DNA from: Pseudomonas sp. UBA1879
GTDB taxonomy: Bacteria; Pseudomonadota; Gammaproteobacteria; Pseudomonadales; Pseudomonadaceae
Assembly (NCBI RefSeq): GCF_002338065.1
Contig: NZ_DDHJ01000014.1
Span: 62,001 to 126,000, forward strand
Direction: 5' to 3'
DNA length: 64,000 bases
The position numbers were made by a program, and so were the translations under genes. Each line of letters opens with the position of its first letter. The first letter of the stretch is position 1. Positions 33,870 through 43,074 of this stretch are shown piece after piece. The notes below the pieces were generated by a model, which did no database searches, was not told the origin of the DNA, and saw nothing but the letters and a program-made list of their open reading frames with translations.

Positions 33870-34232
33870 ATGAACATCGACAACATCGTCGACTTCAGCG
33901 AAGCCAACACCCACGCCGAGCGATACACGCCCGCTCCGGAGAAAATCCTCAAGGGCAACCCTGAGCAGACGGTCTACAACCATTACGACAGCCCCTGTGG
34001 GCAAATGAACGCGGGCGTGTGGGAAGGAGAAGTTGGGCAATGGACGGTCAATTACACCGAGCACGAATACTGCGAAATCGTGCAGGGTGTATCGGTGCTG
34101 CGCGATGAGGAAGGGAACGCCAAGACACTGCGCGCAGGGGATCGCTTTGTGATTCCGGCGGGGTTCAAAGGCACATGGGAAGTGCTGGAGCCCTGCCGCA
34201 AGATTTATGTGGTGTTTGAACAGAAGATATAA
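33870..34232 (+). CDS. Cupin domain protein (DUF861-like)
   Basis: The 120-residue protein has a single cupin barrel: YTEHEYCEIVQGVSVLRDEEGN followed by LRAGDRFVIPAGFKGTWEV. The EGNAKTLRAGD-FVIPAGFKGTWE pattern is that of (S)-ureidoglycine-aminohydrolase-like DUF861 cupins. CAGGAG precedes the ATG at 33870. It is divergent from the polyamine aldehyde dehydrogenase, and such cupins recur beside polyamine genes in pseudomonads (recalled). Function is unknown. Confidence 0.85.
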   Translation: MNIDNIVDFSEANTHAERYTPAPEKILKGNPEQTVYNHYDSPCGQMNAGVWEGEVGQWTVNYTEHEYCEIVQGVSVLRDEEGNAKTLRAGDRFVIPAGFKGTWEVLEPCRKIYVVFEQKI

Positions 34233-34248
34233 GCCACGAGCACGCTTA

Positions 34249-34332
34249 TGTAGGAGTGAGCTCGATCGCGATTTCCATCAGTCAGACATTTACCCAAGGC
34301 CGACACAGGGCTATCGCAAGCAAGCTCCTTCA
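34249..34332. repeat. Degenerate REPIN-like inverted repeat, family A
   Basis: The left arm GTAGGAGTGAGCTCGATCGC and right arm GCAAGCAAGCTCCTTC are eroded. It lies between the cupin gene and the rpmG terminator. Confidence 0.65.
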
Positions 34333-34357
34333 GGACTTCGGAAAAACCATCGCCCAC

Positions 34358-34386
34358 AAAAAAGCCCGCATCGCTACGGGCTTTTT
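34358..34386. terminator. Rho-independent terminator after rpmG
   Basis: AAAAAAGCCCG and CGGGCTTTTT form the stem around an 8-base loop. It is usable on both strands and lies 20 bases past the rpmG stop. Confidence 0.88.
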
Positions 34387-34405
34387 CGTAAGAGGCGAAC
34401 ATCAA

Positions 34406-34561
34406 TTACTTGATTTTGGCTTCTTTGTAGATCACGTGCTTGCGAGCAACCGGATCGAATTTTTTAATTTCGATTTTATCCGGGGTAGTGCGCTTGTTCT
34501 TGTCGGTGGTGTAGAAGTGGCCGGTGTTAGCGGTCGACACCAAACGGATCAATTCACGCAT
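34406..34561 (-). CDS. rpmG: 50S ribosomal protein L33
   Basis: The 51-residue protein reads MRELIRLVSTANTGHFYTTD then KNKRTTPDKIEIKKFDPVAR and ends EAKIK. This is the cysteine-free form of L33, a large-subunit protein. GGGAGAAAATC precedes the ATG. It lies 11 bp downstream of rpmB on the same strand, the usual rpmBG operon. Confidence 0.97.
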   Translation of the reverse strand: MRELIRLVSTANTGHFYTTDKNKRTTPDKIEIKKFDPVARKHVIYKEAKIK

Positions 34562-34572
34562 GATTTTCTCCC

Positions 34573-34809
34573 TTAAACCTTAGCGCCATCACGGCGAATT
34601 TCGGCCAGAACGACATCAATGCCGCGCTTGTCGATGATACGCATGCCTTTAGCAGATACGCGCAGACGTACAAAGCGTTTCTCGCTCTCAACCCAGAAGC
34701 GGTGATGCTGCAGGTTTGGCAGGAAACGACGACGGGTTTTGTTGTTTGCGTGGGAAATGTTATTCCCGGTTACCGGACCCTTACCGGTAACTTGACATAC
34801 TCTCGACAT
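34573..34809 (-). CDS. rpmB: 50S ribosomal protein L28
   Basis: The 78-residue protein begins MSRVCQVTGKGPVTGNNISH, the universal L28 N-terminus, and contains RRRFLPNLQHHRFWVESEKR. It is a large-subunit protein and the first gene of rpmBG. A promoter candidate lies at 34956-34984. Confidence 0.97.
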   Translation of the reverse strand: MSRVCQVTGKGPVTGNNISHANNKTRRRFLPNLQHHRFWVESEKRFVRLRVSAKGMRIIDKRGIDVVLAEIRRDGAKV

Positions 34810-35170
34810 GCCTCAGCCCTCTAAAACCACATGCCCAACCCGGCATGGGTTGGCCGCTTAATCTCTCAGTCATGGCGCTAGGCGCCGCGTTTCTTCAGGG
34901 GTCTTACCGGCCACACCTACGAAGAAGGAAGCGGGCCCCTAGAAAAGAGCGCTGCTTTATACCAGAAAGGCTCAGGCGCAACAACACAAACGACGCATTA
35001 CCTGAAAGAAACGCCAGGCTTGACGGCTAGCAGGGCCAGCCGCAATGGGCGGGAGGGGAAATATACCACTCGTCGCGCCGCAGTGATTGTCGTCCGTCTA
35101 TCCATGGTCTAGGGTAACTCTCTCTCCAGACTGCGCCGGCAGATGGGCTATCTCTGAAAGGACAATCGCC
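34810..35170. other. Intergenic region between divergent rpmB and the DppA-like gene
   Basis: These 361 bp hold no gene that I can support. They contain the rpmBG promoter candidate (34956-34984) and a long rpmB leader with several GC-rich inverted stretches (for example ATGCC/GGCAT and GGCGCTAGGCGCC-like sequence). The promoter of the DppA-like gene is probably in the last 100 bp. Confidence 0.6.
34956..34984 (-). promoter_or_regulatory. Candidate sigma70 promoter of rpmBG
   Basis: On the minus strand TTGTTG and TATAAA are separated by exactly 17 bases. Transcription would start near 34949, giving a leader of about 140 bases. Confidence 0.6.
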
Positions 35171-36760
35171 ATGCGCCTAGCTGTTTTACCCTTTTTGCTT
35201 GCGTCCCTGAGCGCGCCAATCATGGCACAGGCCGCCACCAGCCTGAGCGTGTGCACTGAGGCCAGCCCGGAAGGGTTTGACGTGGTGCAGTACAACTCGC
35301 TGACCACCACTAATGCCTCGGCCGACGTGCTGATGAATCGCTTGGTGGACTACGACGCCCAGACCGGAAAGCTGGTGGCCAGCCTCGCTGAAAGCTGGAG
35401 CGTCTGGCCGGACGGTCTGACCTATGACTTCAAATTGCGCTCGGGCGTGAAATTCCATCACACCGAGTACTTCACGCCGACCCGCGACTTCAACGCCGAC
35501 GACGTGGTGTTCAGCTTTCAGCGCATGCTCGACCCGGCGAACCCATGGAACAAGGTCGCGGTGCAGGGTTTCCCGCATGCCCAGTCCATGCAGTGGCCAT
35601 CGCTGATCAAGAAAGTCGAGGCGCCTGACGCTCACACCGTTCGTATCACGCTCGATCACCCGGACGCCACGTTCCTCGCAACCCTGAGTATGGGGTTTGC
35701 GTCTATTTATTCCGCCGAATACACCGCACAACTGATGAAAGCGGGCACGCCAGAGAAGCTGAACAGCGAGCCCATCGGCACAGGGCCGTTCGTCTTCAAA
35801 CGTTTCCAGAAGGATTCGGTCGTGCGTTACACCGCCAACCCGGATTACTTCGCGGGCAAACCAGCCGTCGATACGCTGCTGTATGCGATCACCCCGGACG
35901 CCAACGTGCGCCTGCAGCGGATCAAGCAGAACGAATGCCAGATCGCCCTTTCGCCCAAGCCCATGGATGTCACTGAAGCGGCCAAGGATCCGAACCTGCA
36001 AGTCGAAAAGACTGACGCGTTCATGACGGCTTTCCTGGCCATCAACAGCCAACATCCACCGTTGGACAAACCGGAAGTGCGCCAGGCGATCAACCTGGCG
36101 TTCGACAAGGACACGTACCTCAAGGCGGTGTTCGAAGGCTCGGCGCGGGCGGCGAATGGTGTGTACCCGCCAAACACCTGGGGTTATGCCAGCGATCTGC
36201 CGGGCTACAAGCATGACGTCGCCAAGGCCAAGGCATTGCTGGCGAAGGCGGGGCTTAAAGAGGGTTTCAAAACCACGATCTGGACGCGTCCGTCAGGCAG
36301 CCTGCTGAACCCGAACCCCAGCGCCGGCGCGCAATTGCTGCAGAACGACCTCGCTGCGGTCGGCATCAAGGCCGAGATAAAGGTCATTGAATGGGGCGAG
36401 CTGATTCGTCGCGCCAAAACCGGCGAGCACGACCTGCTGTTCATGGGCTGGGCGGGCGACAACGGCGATCCGGATAACTTCCTGACGCCACAGTTTTCCT
36501 GCGCTGCCGTGAAGTCCGGCACCAACTTCGCACGCTATTGCGATCAAGGGTTGGATAAGCTGATCAGCCAAGGCAAAGCCGTGACCGATCAGGGCCAGCG
36601 CAGCAAGCTCTATCACCAGGCACAGGAACAGATCCAGAAACAGGCACTGTGGTTGCCGCTGGCTCATCCAACGGCGTTCGCCCTGGCCCGCAAGAACGTG
36701 CAGGGGTACAACGTCAGCCCGTTTGGACGGCAGGATTTTTCCAAGGTGACGGTGAAGTAA
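35171..36760 (+). CDS. ABC transporter periplasmic peptide-binding protein (DppA-like)
   Basis: The 529-residue SBP family 5 protein has a signal peptide (MRLAVLPFLLASLSAPIMAQAA) and the domain pattern of dipeptide-binding proteins (VVQYNSLTTTNASADVLMNRLV, then GWAGDNGDPDNFLTPQFSC). It captures di- or tripeptides or related compounds in the periplasm. AAAGGA precedes the ATG at 35171. No permease genes follow. Orphan DppA paralogues that share the dppBCDF machinery are known in P. aeruginosa (DppA1-A5). Confidence 0.9.
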   Translation: MRLAVLPFLLASLSAPIMAQAATSLSVCTEASPEGFDVVQYNSLTTTNASADVLMNRLVDYDAQTGKLVASLAESWSVWPDGLTYDFKLRSGVKFHHTEYFTPTRDFNADDVVFSFQRMLDPANPWNKVAVQGFPHAQSMQWPSLIKKVEAPDAHTVRITLDHPDATFLATLSMGFASIYSAEYTAQLMKAGTPEKLNSEPIGTGPFVFKRFQKDSVVRYTANPDYFAGKPAVDTLLYAITPDANVRLQRIKQNECQIALSPKPMDVTEAAKDPNLQVEKTDAFMTAFLAINSQHPPLDKPEVRQAINLAFDKDTYLKAVFEGSARAANGVYPPNTWGYASDLPGYKHDVAKAKALLAKAGLKEGFKTTIWTRPSGSLLNPNPSAGAQLLQNDLAAVGIKAEIKVIEWGELIRRAKTGEHDLLFMGWAGDNGDPDNFLTPQFSCAAVKSGTNFARYCDQGLDKLISQGKAVTDQGQRSKLYHQAQEQIQKQALWLPLAHPTAFALARKNVQGYNVSPFGRQDFSKVTVK

Positions 36761-36792
36761 AGCACTGCATAGACGAATTGAAAGGCAAACCG

Positions 36793-36883
36793 TTGCAGGA
36801 ATGAGCTTGCTCGCGAGACGTCATTTCAGACGACCTATCTTCGTCGGCTGAGACACCCATCGCGAGCACGCTCACTTCTGCAG
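36793..36883. repeat. REPIN-like inverted repeat, family A (variant)
   Basis: The arms GCAGGAATGAGCTTGCTCGCG and CGCGAGCACGCTCACTTCTGC flank a 50-bp spacer, between the converging DppA-like and radC genes. Confidence 0.75.
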
Positions 36884-36905
36884 GGGCACCCGGACAGCCC
36901 CTCTC

Positions 36906-37580
36906 TTACATCAACCCCAATTCCACCATCGACGTCGGATTTCCATCCCCGATGATCACGTGATCAACGACCACTACGTCGATCATCGCCAAGGCTTCTT
37001 TCAACAGCCGGGTCAGCTCGACATCCTCGTCGCTGGGATCACACACCCCGGACGGATGATTGTGGCAGAGAATGATTGCCGCCGAGTTATGCGCCAGCGC
37101 TCGCTTGACCACCTGCCGGGGATGCACGTGCGCAATGTTGATCGACCCTTGAAACAGCGCCTCGAACGCCTGAACCCGGTTTTTGCTATCCAGAAACAAG
37201 CACCCGAATACCTCGTGAGGTTCGTCTCGCAGCAGGGCTTTGAGGTAGGCGTGTACGTGTGCAGGGCTCTTCAACGCAGAACCGCGCTTGAGGTTTTCGC
37301 CCATGTGCCGTTTGGCCATTTCCATGACCGCTTGCAGCTGAGCGTATTTGGCAGGCCCCAGGCCCAATTCGGCGCTGAACGCGGGGAGCTTGGCTTCCAG
37401 CAGCGCACGCAGACTGCCGAACCGCGTCAGTAGGTGACGCGCAAGGTCGACGGCGCTTTTCCCCGAGACGCCAGTACGCAGAAAAATGGCGAGCAATTCG
37501 GCATCGGAGAGACTCGACGCTCCTCGCTCCAGCAGCTTCTCCCGTGGCCGCTCCGCCGCAGGCCAATCGCGAATACTCAT
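36906..37580 (-). CDS. radC: RadC family JAB domain protein
   Basis: The 224-residue protein has an N-terminal helix-hairpin-helix (about residues 30-70) and a C-terminal JAB/MPN metal domain with the signature HVHPRQVVKRALAHNSAAII followed by HNHPSGVCDPSDED. RadC was once called a DNA repair protein, but its true role is unsettled. The start at 37580 (MSIRDWPAAERPREKLLERG) has GGGAGG upstream. It is divergent from coaBC, the usual pairing in gammaproteobacteria. Confidence 0.94.
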   Translation of the reverse strand: MSIRDWPAAERPREKLLERGASSLSDAELLAIFLRTGVSGKSAVDLARHLLTRFGSLRALLEAKLPAFSAELGLGPAKYAQLQAVMEMAKRHMGENLKRGSALKSPAHVHAYLKALLRDEPHEVFGCLFLDSKNRVQAFEALFQGSINIAHVHPRQVVKRALAHNSAAIILCHNHPSGVCDPSDEDVELTRLLKEALAMIDVVVVDHVIIGDGNPTSMVELGLM

Positions 37581-37712
37581 AGCACCTCCCTGTCTGTGGG
37601 CGCCGCTGTCCCCATGCGGTCGCTGTGCTATCTTAGCCATCTTTTTTACGCGTCGATCCGGCCTCGGGAGGTCACATGATTGCCGCGTGTAACTCGACTG
37701 AAAGGCAGGCCT

Positions 37713-38921
37713 ATGCAGCGGCTGTATCGGAAACGCATCGTCCTCGGCGTGGGCGGCGGCATCGCAGCTTACAAGAGCGCTGAACTGGTTCGCCGGCTGA
37801 AGGACCACGGGGCCGAAGTGCGGGTCGTCATGACCAAAGGCGGCGCCGAGTTCATCACCCCGCTGACCATGCAGGCACTGTCCGGACACCCAGTGCATCT
37901 CGACCTGCTTGACCCCGCTGCAGAAGCGGCCATGGGGCATATCGATCTGGCCAAATGGGCTGACATGGTGCTGATCGCCCCTGCCACCGCCGACCTGATT
38001 GCGCGTCTGGCCCAAGGCATCGCCAATGACCTGCTGACCACCGTGGTCCTCGCCACCGATGCCATTGTCGCGGTCGCCCCGGCCATGAACCAGGCCATGT
38101 GGCGCGACCCCTCCGTTCAGGCCAATCTGCAAACCCTCGAAAGCCGTGACTTTCGCACCTTCGGCCCTGCCAGTGGCAGTCAGGCCTGTGGCGATGTGGG
38201 GTATGGCCGCATGCTCGAACCCAATGACCTGGCGCAGTCGGCTGCCGATTGCTTTCAGCGCTTGAGCCTGACCGGCAAGCACGTGTTGATTACAGCAGGG
38301 CCGACTCAGGAAAACATCGATCCGGTGCGTTACATCACCAACCACAGCTCCGGGAAAATGGGCTTTTCACTCGCGCAGGCCGCTGCTGAGGCTGGTGCCC
38401 GCGTCACGCTGATCACCGGCCCGGTCAACCTGCAAACGCCTGACCGGGTGTCCCGCATCGACGTGGTCAGCGCCCGCGACATGCTCGCCGCGTGCGAAGC
38501 CGCAATGCCCTGTGACCTGTTCATCGCCTCGGCAGCGGTCGCGGATTACCGCCCCGAAGTCGTCGCCCCACATAAACTGAAGAAAGACCCTACGAACGGT
38601 GATGGCCTTTTGCTGCAAATGGTCCGCAACCCGGATATTCTCGCCACCATCGCCCAGCGTCCGGATCGTCCTTTCAGTGTCGGTTTCGCCGCTGAAACCG
38701 AACGCTTGCTCGACTACGCTGCACGCAAACTCAAAGACAAAAACCTCGACTTGATCATCGCTAACGACGTCGCCAATCCCAGCATTGGCTTCAACAGCGA
38801 AGAAAACGCCTGCAGCGTGATCGACCGAGGGCTGCACACGACGCTCTTTGCCCAGACCAGCAAGGCCAAGATCGCCCGCCAGCTGATGACTTTTATCGCC
38901 GAACGTTTGAACCAGGTTTAA
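37713..38921 (+). CDS. coaBC: CoaBC, phosphopantothenoylcysteine synthetase/decarboxylase
   Basis: The 402-residue bifunctional enzyme of coenzyme A synthesis has an N-terminal flavoprotein decarboxylase (VGGGIAAYKSAELVRRL, active-site MNQAMW in place of the usual MNxxMW) and a C-terminal CTP-dependent synthetase (ITAGPTQENIDPVRYITNHSSGKMG). It starts at the ATG at 37713. Seven bases separate it from dut. Confidence 0.96.
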   Translation: MQRLYRKRIVLGVGGGIAAYKSAELVRRLKDHGAEVRVVMTKGGAEFITPLTMQALSGHPVHLDLLDPAAEAAMGHIDLAKWADMVLIAPATADLIARLAQGIANDLLTTVVLATDAIVAVAPAMNQAMWRDPSVQANLQTLESRDFRTFGPASGSQACGDVGYGRMLEPNDLAQSAADCFQRLSLTGKHVLITAGPTQENIDPVRYITNHSSGKMGFSLAQAAAEAGARVTLITGPVNLQTPDRVSRIDVVSARDMLAACEAAMPCDLFIASAAVADYRPEVVAPHKLKKDPTNGDGLLLQMVRNPDILATIAQRPDRPFSVGFAAETERLLDYAARKLKDKNLDLIIANDVANPSIGFNSEENACSVIDRGLHTTLFAQTSKAKIARQLMTFIAERLNQV

Positions 38922-38927
38922 TTACGT

Positions 38928-39383
38928 ATGCACGCTCTACAAGCCAAAATCCTCGACCCTCGCATTGGCGACGAATTCCCGCTGCCGGCCTACGCCACCA
39001 CAGGTTCCGCCGGGCTGGACTTGCGCGCCATGCTCCAAGAGGAAACGGTGCTGGAACCCGGTCAGACCCTCCTGATCCCCACCGGCCTGTCGATATACAT
39101 CGCAGACCCCAGCCTCGCTGCGCTGATCTTGCCGCGCTCGGGCCTGGGTCATAAGCACGGCATTGTGCTGGGCAACCTCGTTGGTCTGATCGACTCCGAT
39201 TACCAGGGCGAGCTGATGGTGTCCTGCTGGAACCGTGGCCAGACCGCTTTCAAGATTGCCATCGGTGAACGCATCGCCCAATTGGTACTGGTGCCAGTGG
39301 TGCAGGCGCACTTTGAAATCGTTGAGGCGTTCGACGAAAGCCAGCGTGGCGCAGGCGGTTTCGGCCATTCCGGCAGCCACTGA
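38928..39383 (+). CDS. dut: Deoxyuridine 5'-triphosphate nucleotidohydrolase
   Basis: The 151-residue trimeric dUTPase hydrolyses dUTP to dUMP. All five motifs are visible, including AGLDLRA (I), PRSGLGHKHG (II), GLIDSDYQGEL (III) and the C-terminal arm RGAGGFGHSG (V). It lies directly after coaBC, an old and conserved pairing. Confidence 0.97.
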   Translation: MHALQAKILDPRIGDEFPLPAYATTGSAGLDLRAMLQEETVLEPGQTLLIPTGLSIYIADPSLAALILPRSGLGHKHGIVLGNLVGLIDSDYQGELMVSCWNRGQTAFKIAIGERIAQLVLVPVVQAHFEIVEAFDESQRGAGGFGHSGSH

Positions 39384-39481
39384 TACCGCGCAAAGCCCTT
39401 GGCACGGATGTCGCTAACGCTTGAGTCGGCCAACCCATATAAGAACCGAATACACCTCAGGCAGAGCAGGGAGAGTCCAGT

Positions 39482-42082
39482 TTGAAAGGCATCAAGCGCA
39501 CAGCGAAGGCGGTTTCTCGCCCGGAAACGACTGACGCACCGGTCAAGGATTCAAATCTGAGCCTGGCCAGTCCAGGGCTGCTCCCCGCCATCATCGGCTT
39601 GGTCGCCGCCGCCGTTCTGGTCTGGCTTGGCCTGCTCAGCCAGCCGCAGCAAAAGGATCAACTCGCTCAAGCCTGGGGCACCGCACAAGCCGGGGCCATC
39701 GGCAAGACGCTGCGTCAGATGACCGCGGGCACCCAGGCCGCGGCTACCGACGGCGCGCTCGCTGAAGCACTGCAAAGCAATGATCCGCTGCAGATCCAGA
39801 ATGCGCAGAACCGCCTGCTGTATCGGGACAGCGTGATCGGCGCGCGTCTGAGTCCGCTGGGTTTCAACAGCGTCGACAATCAGGGGCCGCTGCCGATCAG
39901 CTTCGCCACGCTGGACATGCTCGCCAAAGCCAGTAAGGGCGAAACCCCGGCACCTGAAGCGCGAAAAGTGGGCGACAGCTGGATGATTTACAGCGTCGCG
40001 CCCCTACGGGCGTCAGCCGATGCCCCAATCACGGGCACCCTGTTGCTGGCGTTCAAGCTGCAACGGTTGACCAATGCACTGCCCGAGGCGCCCGCTGAAG
40101 TCGGCCAAACGGTACTCAGCCAGCAGTTCGGCGATGCCGCCGCGCAGAGCTTTCTGACACGCGGCCAGTCCGACGGCGGCCGGGGCATGGACTTTCCGAC
40201 GGGCTACCCAAATTGGAAGCTGACGTTTACCCCTGGGCCCGCTCTCAATACGTCCCCACCCTCGCTCATGCTGCTCTTGGCGGCACTGGTGGCGATCGGT
40301 AGCGTGCTGCTGGGTCTGTATCTGAATGAAAGCGCTCTCAAGCGACGCGTTGCCGCGGACGCCCGCCAGCTGGAGCAGCTGCTCCAAGAACTCTCAGGGG
40401 GCAAAGCCGTCAAAGCCTTCGGCTTGAGCATGCCGGCCCTGAACGGCCTGGCGCAGAGCCTGGCGAGGTTTTCGTTGCGCAACCAACCTGCCCCGCCTGT
40501 CACGGCAGCCAATCCTGGCTCGCCCGTCCCCACGTCAGGTTCGATGACCAGCAAGGCCGTGTTCGAAACGCTAGAAAGCGATGAAGCCGAGCTGACCGAC
40601 CCGCTGTTTCAGGACACTGACATCCTCGATCTCGACATGCTCGATGAATCGGAAGCATTTCAGAAGCCGGAGCAAGCCCACGCAATGAGCAGCACCGTAT
40701 CCATCGCCCCTGATTTCCCGGACTCGATCTTCCGTGCCTATGACATTCGCGGCATCGTCGGTGAAACCCTGAGCGCGGAAACCGCCTACTGGATTGGCCG
40801 CGCCGTCGGCGCACAAAGTCTGGCCCAAGGCGAAGCCAACGTATCGGTAGGTCGCGACGGACGCCTGTCCGGTCCCGAACTCGTCGCCCATTTGATCAAA
40901 GGCCTGTACGACAGCGGCTGCCACGTCAGCGACGTCGGCCTCGTCCCGACCCCGGCGCTGTACTATGCCGCCAACGTGCTGGAAGGCCGCACCGGCGTGA
41001 TGCTCACTGGCAGCCACAATCCAAAAGACTACAACGGTTTCAAAATCGTTATCGCGGGCGACACGCTGGCGAATGAACAGATTCTTGCGCTCCACGACCG
41101 CATCAAACGCAACCAACTGCCGCCGGGCAAAGGCAGTGTGAACAAAGTCGACATTCTGGGGCTGTACGCGGGCCAGATCACCAGCGACGTGGTGTTGGCA
41201 CGTCGTCTCAAAGTGGTGATCGATTGCGGCAACGGCGCAGCGGGCGTTATCGCGCCGGAACTCATCGCCGCGCTGAACTGCGAAGTCATTCCGCTGTTCT
41301 GCGACGTCGATGGCAACTTCCCGAACCATCACCCGGATCCGGGCAAGCTGGAAAACCTTCAAGACCTTATTGCCAAGGTGAAAGAGACCGGCGCTGATCT
41401 GGGCCTGGCGTTCGACGGCGATGGTGATCGCGTAGGTGTCGTGACCAATGCGGGCAGCGTCATATACCCCGATCGGCTGCTGATGCTGTTCGCCCGCGAT
41501 GTGGTCAAGCGCAACCCGGGCGCAGATGTGATTTTTGACGTGAAATGCACCCGCCGCCTGATTCCCTTGATTCAGGAATATGGCGGTCGCCCGGTGATGT
41601 GGAAGACCGGTCACTCGCTGATCAAGAAGAAGATGAAGGAAAGCGGCGCGCTGCTGGCGGGCGAAATGAGCGGCCACATCTTCTTCAAAGAGCGTTGGTT
41701 TGGCTTCGACGACGGTATTTACAGTGCTGCACGTCTGCTGGAAATCCTCAGTCAGGAAAAGCTCAGCGCCGAGGAGCTGTTTCAGACGTTCCCGAACGAC
41801 CTGTCGACCCCGGAGATCAACGTCAAGGTCACCGAAGCCAGCAAATTCAGCATCATGCAGGCGTTGGAGCAGGACGCACAGTGGGGCAATGCCAACCTGA
41901 CGAGCATCGATGGCGTGCGTGTCGATTACCCGAAAGGCTGGGGCCTGGTTCGCGCCTCCAATACCACCCCCGTGCTGGTGTTGCGCTTCGAAGCCGAGAC
42001 CGAGGACGAGTTGCAACGCATCAAGGACGTGTTCCGTACCCAACTGCACAACGTAGCACCGGACCTAGAACTTCCTTTTTGA
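39482..42082 (+). CDS. algC: AlgC phosphomannomutase/phosphoglucomutase with membrane-anchored N-terminal extension
   Basis: The 866-residue protein has a C-terminal mutase (from about residue 402) with the phosphoserine loop TGSHNPKDYNGFK (Ser at about 511) and metal loop DGDGDR (about 645-650). It serves alginate, LPS and other exopolysaccharide precursors. Residues 1-401 form an extension with hydrophobic helices at about 32-53 and 261-281, about 205 residues between them of probable periplasmic location, and a low-complexity linker. The TTG start at 39482 has GGGAGAG 6 bases upstream. An internal ATG at 40685 would give the classic ~465-residue enzyme but lacks a clear ribosome-binding site. 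Confidence 0.9.
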   Translation: MKGIKRTAKAVSRPETTDAPVKDSNLSLASPGLLPAIIGLVAAAVLVWLGLLSQPQQKDQLAQAWGTAQAGAIGKTLRQMTAGTQAAATDGALAEALQSNDPLQIQNAQNRLLYRDSVIGARLSPLGFNSVDNQGPLPISFATLDMLAKASKGETPAPEARKVGDSWMIYSVAPLRASADAPITGTLLLAFKLQRLTNALPEAPAEVGQTVLSQQFGDAAAQSFLTRGQSDGGRGMDFPTGYPNWKLTFTPGPALNTSPPSLMLLLAALVAIGSVLLGLYLNESALKRRVAADARQLEQLLQELSGGKAVKAFGLSMPALNGLAQSLARFSLRNQPAPPVTAANPGSPVPTSGSMTSKAVFETLESDEAELTDPLFQDTDILDLDMLDESEAFQKPEQAHAMSSTVSIAPDFPDSIFRAYDIRGIVGETLSAETAYWIGRAVGAQSLAQGEANVSVGRDGRLSGPELVAHLIKGLYDSGCHVSDVGLVPTPALYYAANVLEGRTGVMLTGSHNPKDYNGFKIVIAGDTLANEQILALHDRIKRNQLPPGKGSVNKVDILGLYAGQITSDVVLARRLKVVIDCGNGAAGVIAPELIAALNCEVIPLFCDVDGNFPNHHPDPGKLENLQDLIAKVKETGADLGLAFDGDGDRVGVVTNAGSVIYPDRLLMLFARDVVKRNPGADVIFDVKCTRRLIPLIQEYGGRPVMWKTGHSLIKKKMKESGALLAGEMSGHIFFKERWFGFDDGIYSAARLLEILSQEKLSAEELFQTFPNDLSTPEINVKVTEASKFSIMQALEQDAQWGNANLTSIDGVRVDYPKGWGLVRASNTTPVLVLRFEAETEDELQRIKDVFRTQLHNVAPDLELPF

Positions 42083-42107
42083 TCAAACTTTGTTGAGTGG
42101 AGCCCAA

Positions 42108-43013
42108 ATGACCCTCGAACGCGATGCCGCAGCCAATGCCGCCAAAGTCCTTTCCGAAGCGCTGCCCTACATCCGACGTTTCGTCGGCAAGACGCTGGTG
42201 ATCAAGTACGGCGGCAACGCCATGGAGAGCGAAGAGCTGAAAACCGGCTTCGCGCGCGACATCGTGCTGATGAAGGCGGTGGGCATCAACCCGGTGGTCG
42301 TTCACGGCGGCGGCCCGCAAATCGGCGATCTGCTCAAGCGCCTGTCCATCGAAAGCCACTTCATCGACGGCATGCGCGTGACCGATGCCCAAACCATGGA
42401 CGTGGTGGAAATGGTGTTGGGCGGCCAGGTCAACAAAGACATCGTCAACCTGATCAACCGCCACGGCGGCAGCGCCATCGGCCTGACCGGTAAAGACGCG
42501 CAATTGATCCGCGCGAAAAAGATGAACGTCACCCGCCAGACGCCAGAGATGACCAAGCCGGAAATCATCGACATCGGCCACGTGGGCGAAGTCGTCGGCA
42601 TCAACACCGACCTGCTGAACATGCTGGTCAAGGGCGATTTCATTCCTGTGATCGCGCCGATTGGCGTGGGCGCTGACGGCGAGTCCTACAACATCAACGC
42701 CGACCTGGTGGCAGGCAAAGTCGCCGAAGCCCTCAAGGCCGAGAAACTGATGTTGCTGACCAACATCGCCGGTTTGATGGACAAAGAAGGCAAGGTGCTC
42801 ACCGGTCTGACCACTGAGCAAGTCAACGGCCTGATCGCCGACGGCACCATCTACGGCGGCATGCTGCCGAAGATCCGCTGCGCACTGGAGGCCGTTCAGG
42901 GCGGAGTGACCACGTCGCACATCATTGACGGTCGTGTTCCGAACGCCGTATTGCTGGAAATCTTCACCGACACAGGCGTCGGTACGCTGATCAGCAACCG
43001 CAAGCGTCACTGA
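42108..43013 (+). CDS. argB: Acetylglutamate kinase
   Basis: The 301-residue enzyme phosphorylates N-acetylglutamate in the second step of arginine synthesis. Signatures are VIKYGGNAM (phosphate-binding), VVHGGGPQIGDLLKRL and NINADLVAGKVAEAL. Arginine-sensitive forms carry an N-terminal helix, present here. It follows algC by 25 bp. A TTG at 42090 is in frame but unlikely. Confidence 0.97.
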   Translation: MTLERDAAANAAKVLSEALPYIRRFVGKTLVIKYGGNAMESEELKTGFARDIVLMKAVGINPVVVHGGGPQIGDLLKRLSIESHFIDGMRVTDAQTMDVVEMVLGGQVNKDIVNLINRHGGSAIGLTGKDAQLIRAKKMNVTRQTPEMTKPEIIDIGHVGEVVGINTDLLNMLVKGDFIPVIAPIGVGADGESYNINADLVAGKVAEALKAEKLMLLTNIAGLMDKEGKVLTGLTTEQVNGLIADGTIYGGMLPKIRCALEAVQGGVTTSHIIDGRVPNAVLLEIFTDTGVGTLISNRKRH

Positions 43014-43025
43014 TCCACAGATGTC

Positions 43026-43062
43026 AAAAAGGCCCCGCCGGTGCATACCGACGGGGCCTTTT
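43026..43062. terminator. Bidirectional terminator between argB and the DUF4124 gene
   Basis: AAAAAGGCCCCG and CGGGGCCTTTT form the stem around CCGGTGCATACCGA, which can pair further (CGGT/ACCG). It serves both converging genes. Confidence 0.9.
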
Positions 43063-43074
43063 CATAGAGCAAGG

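Noticed and set aside
35087..35170. Upstream extension of the DppA-like gene
   Set aside because: It would bury the clear signal peptide that begins at 35171.
40571..42049. 492-codon open frame opposite algC
   Set aside because: Shadow frame. The mutase motifs are on the plus strand.
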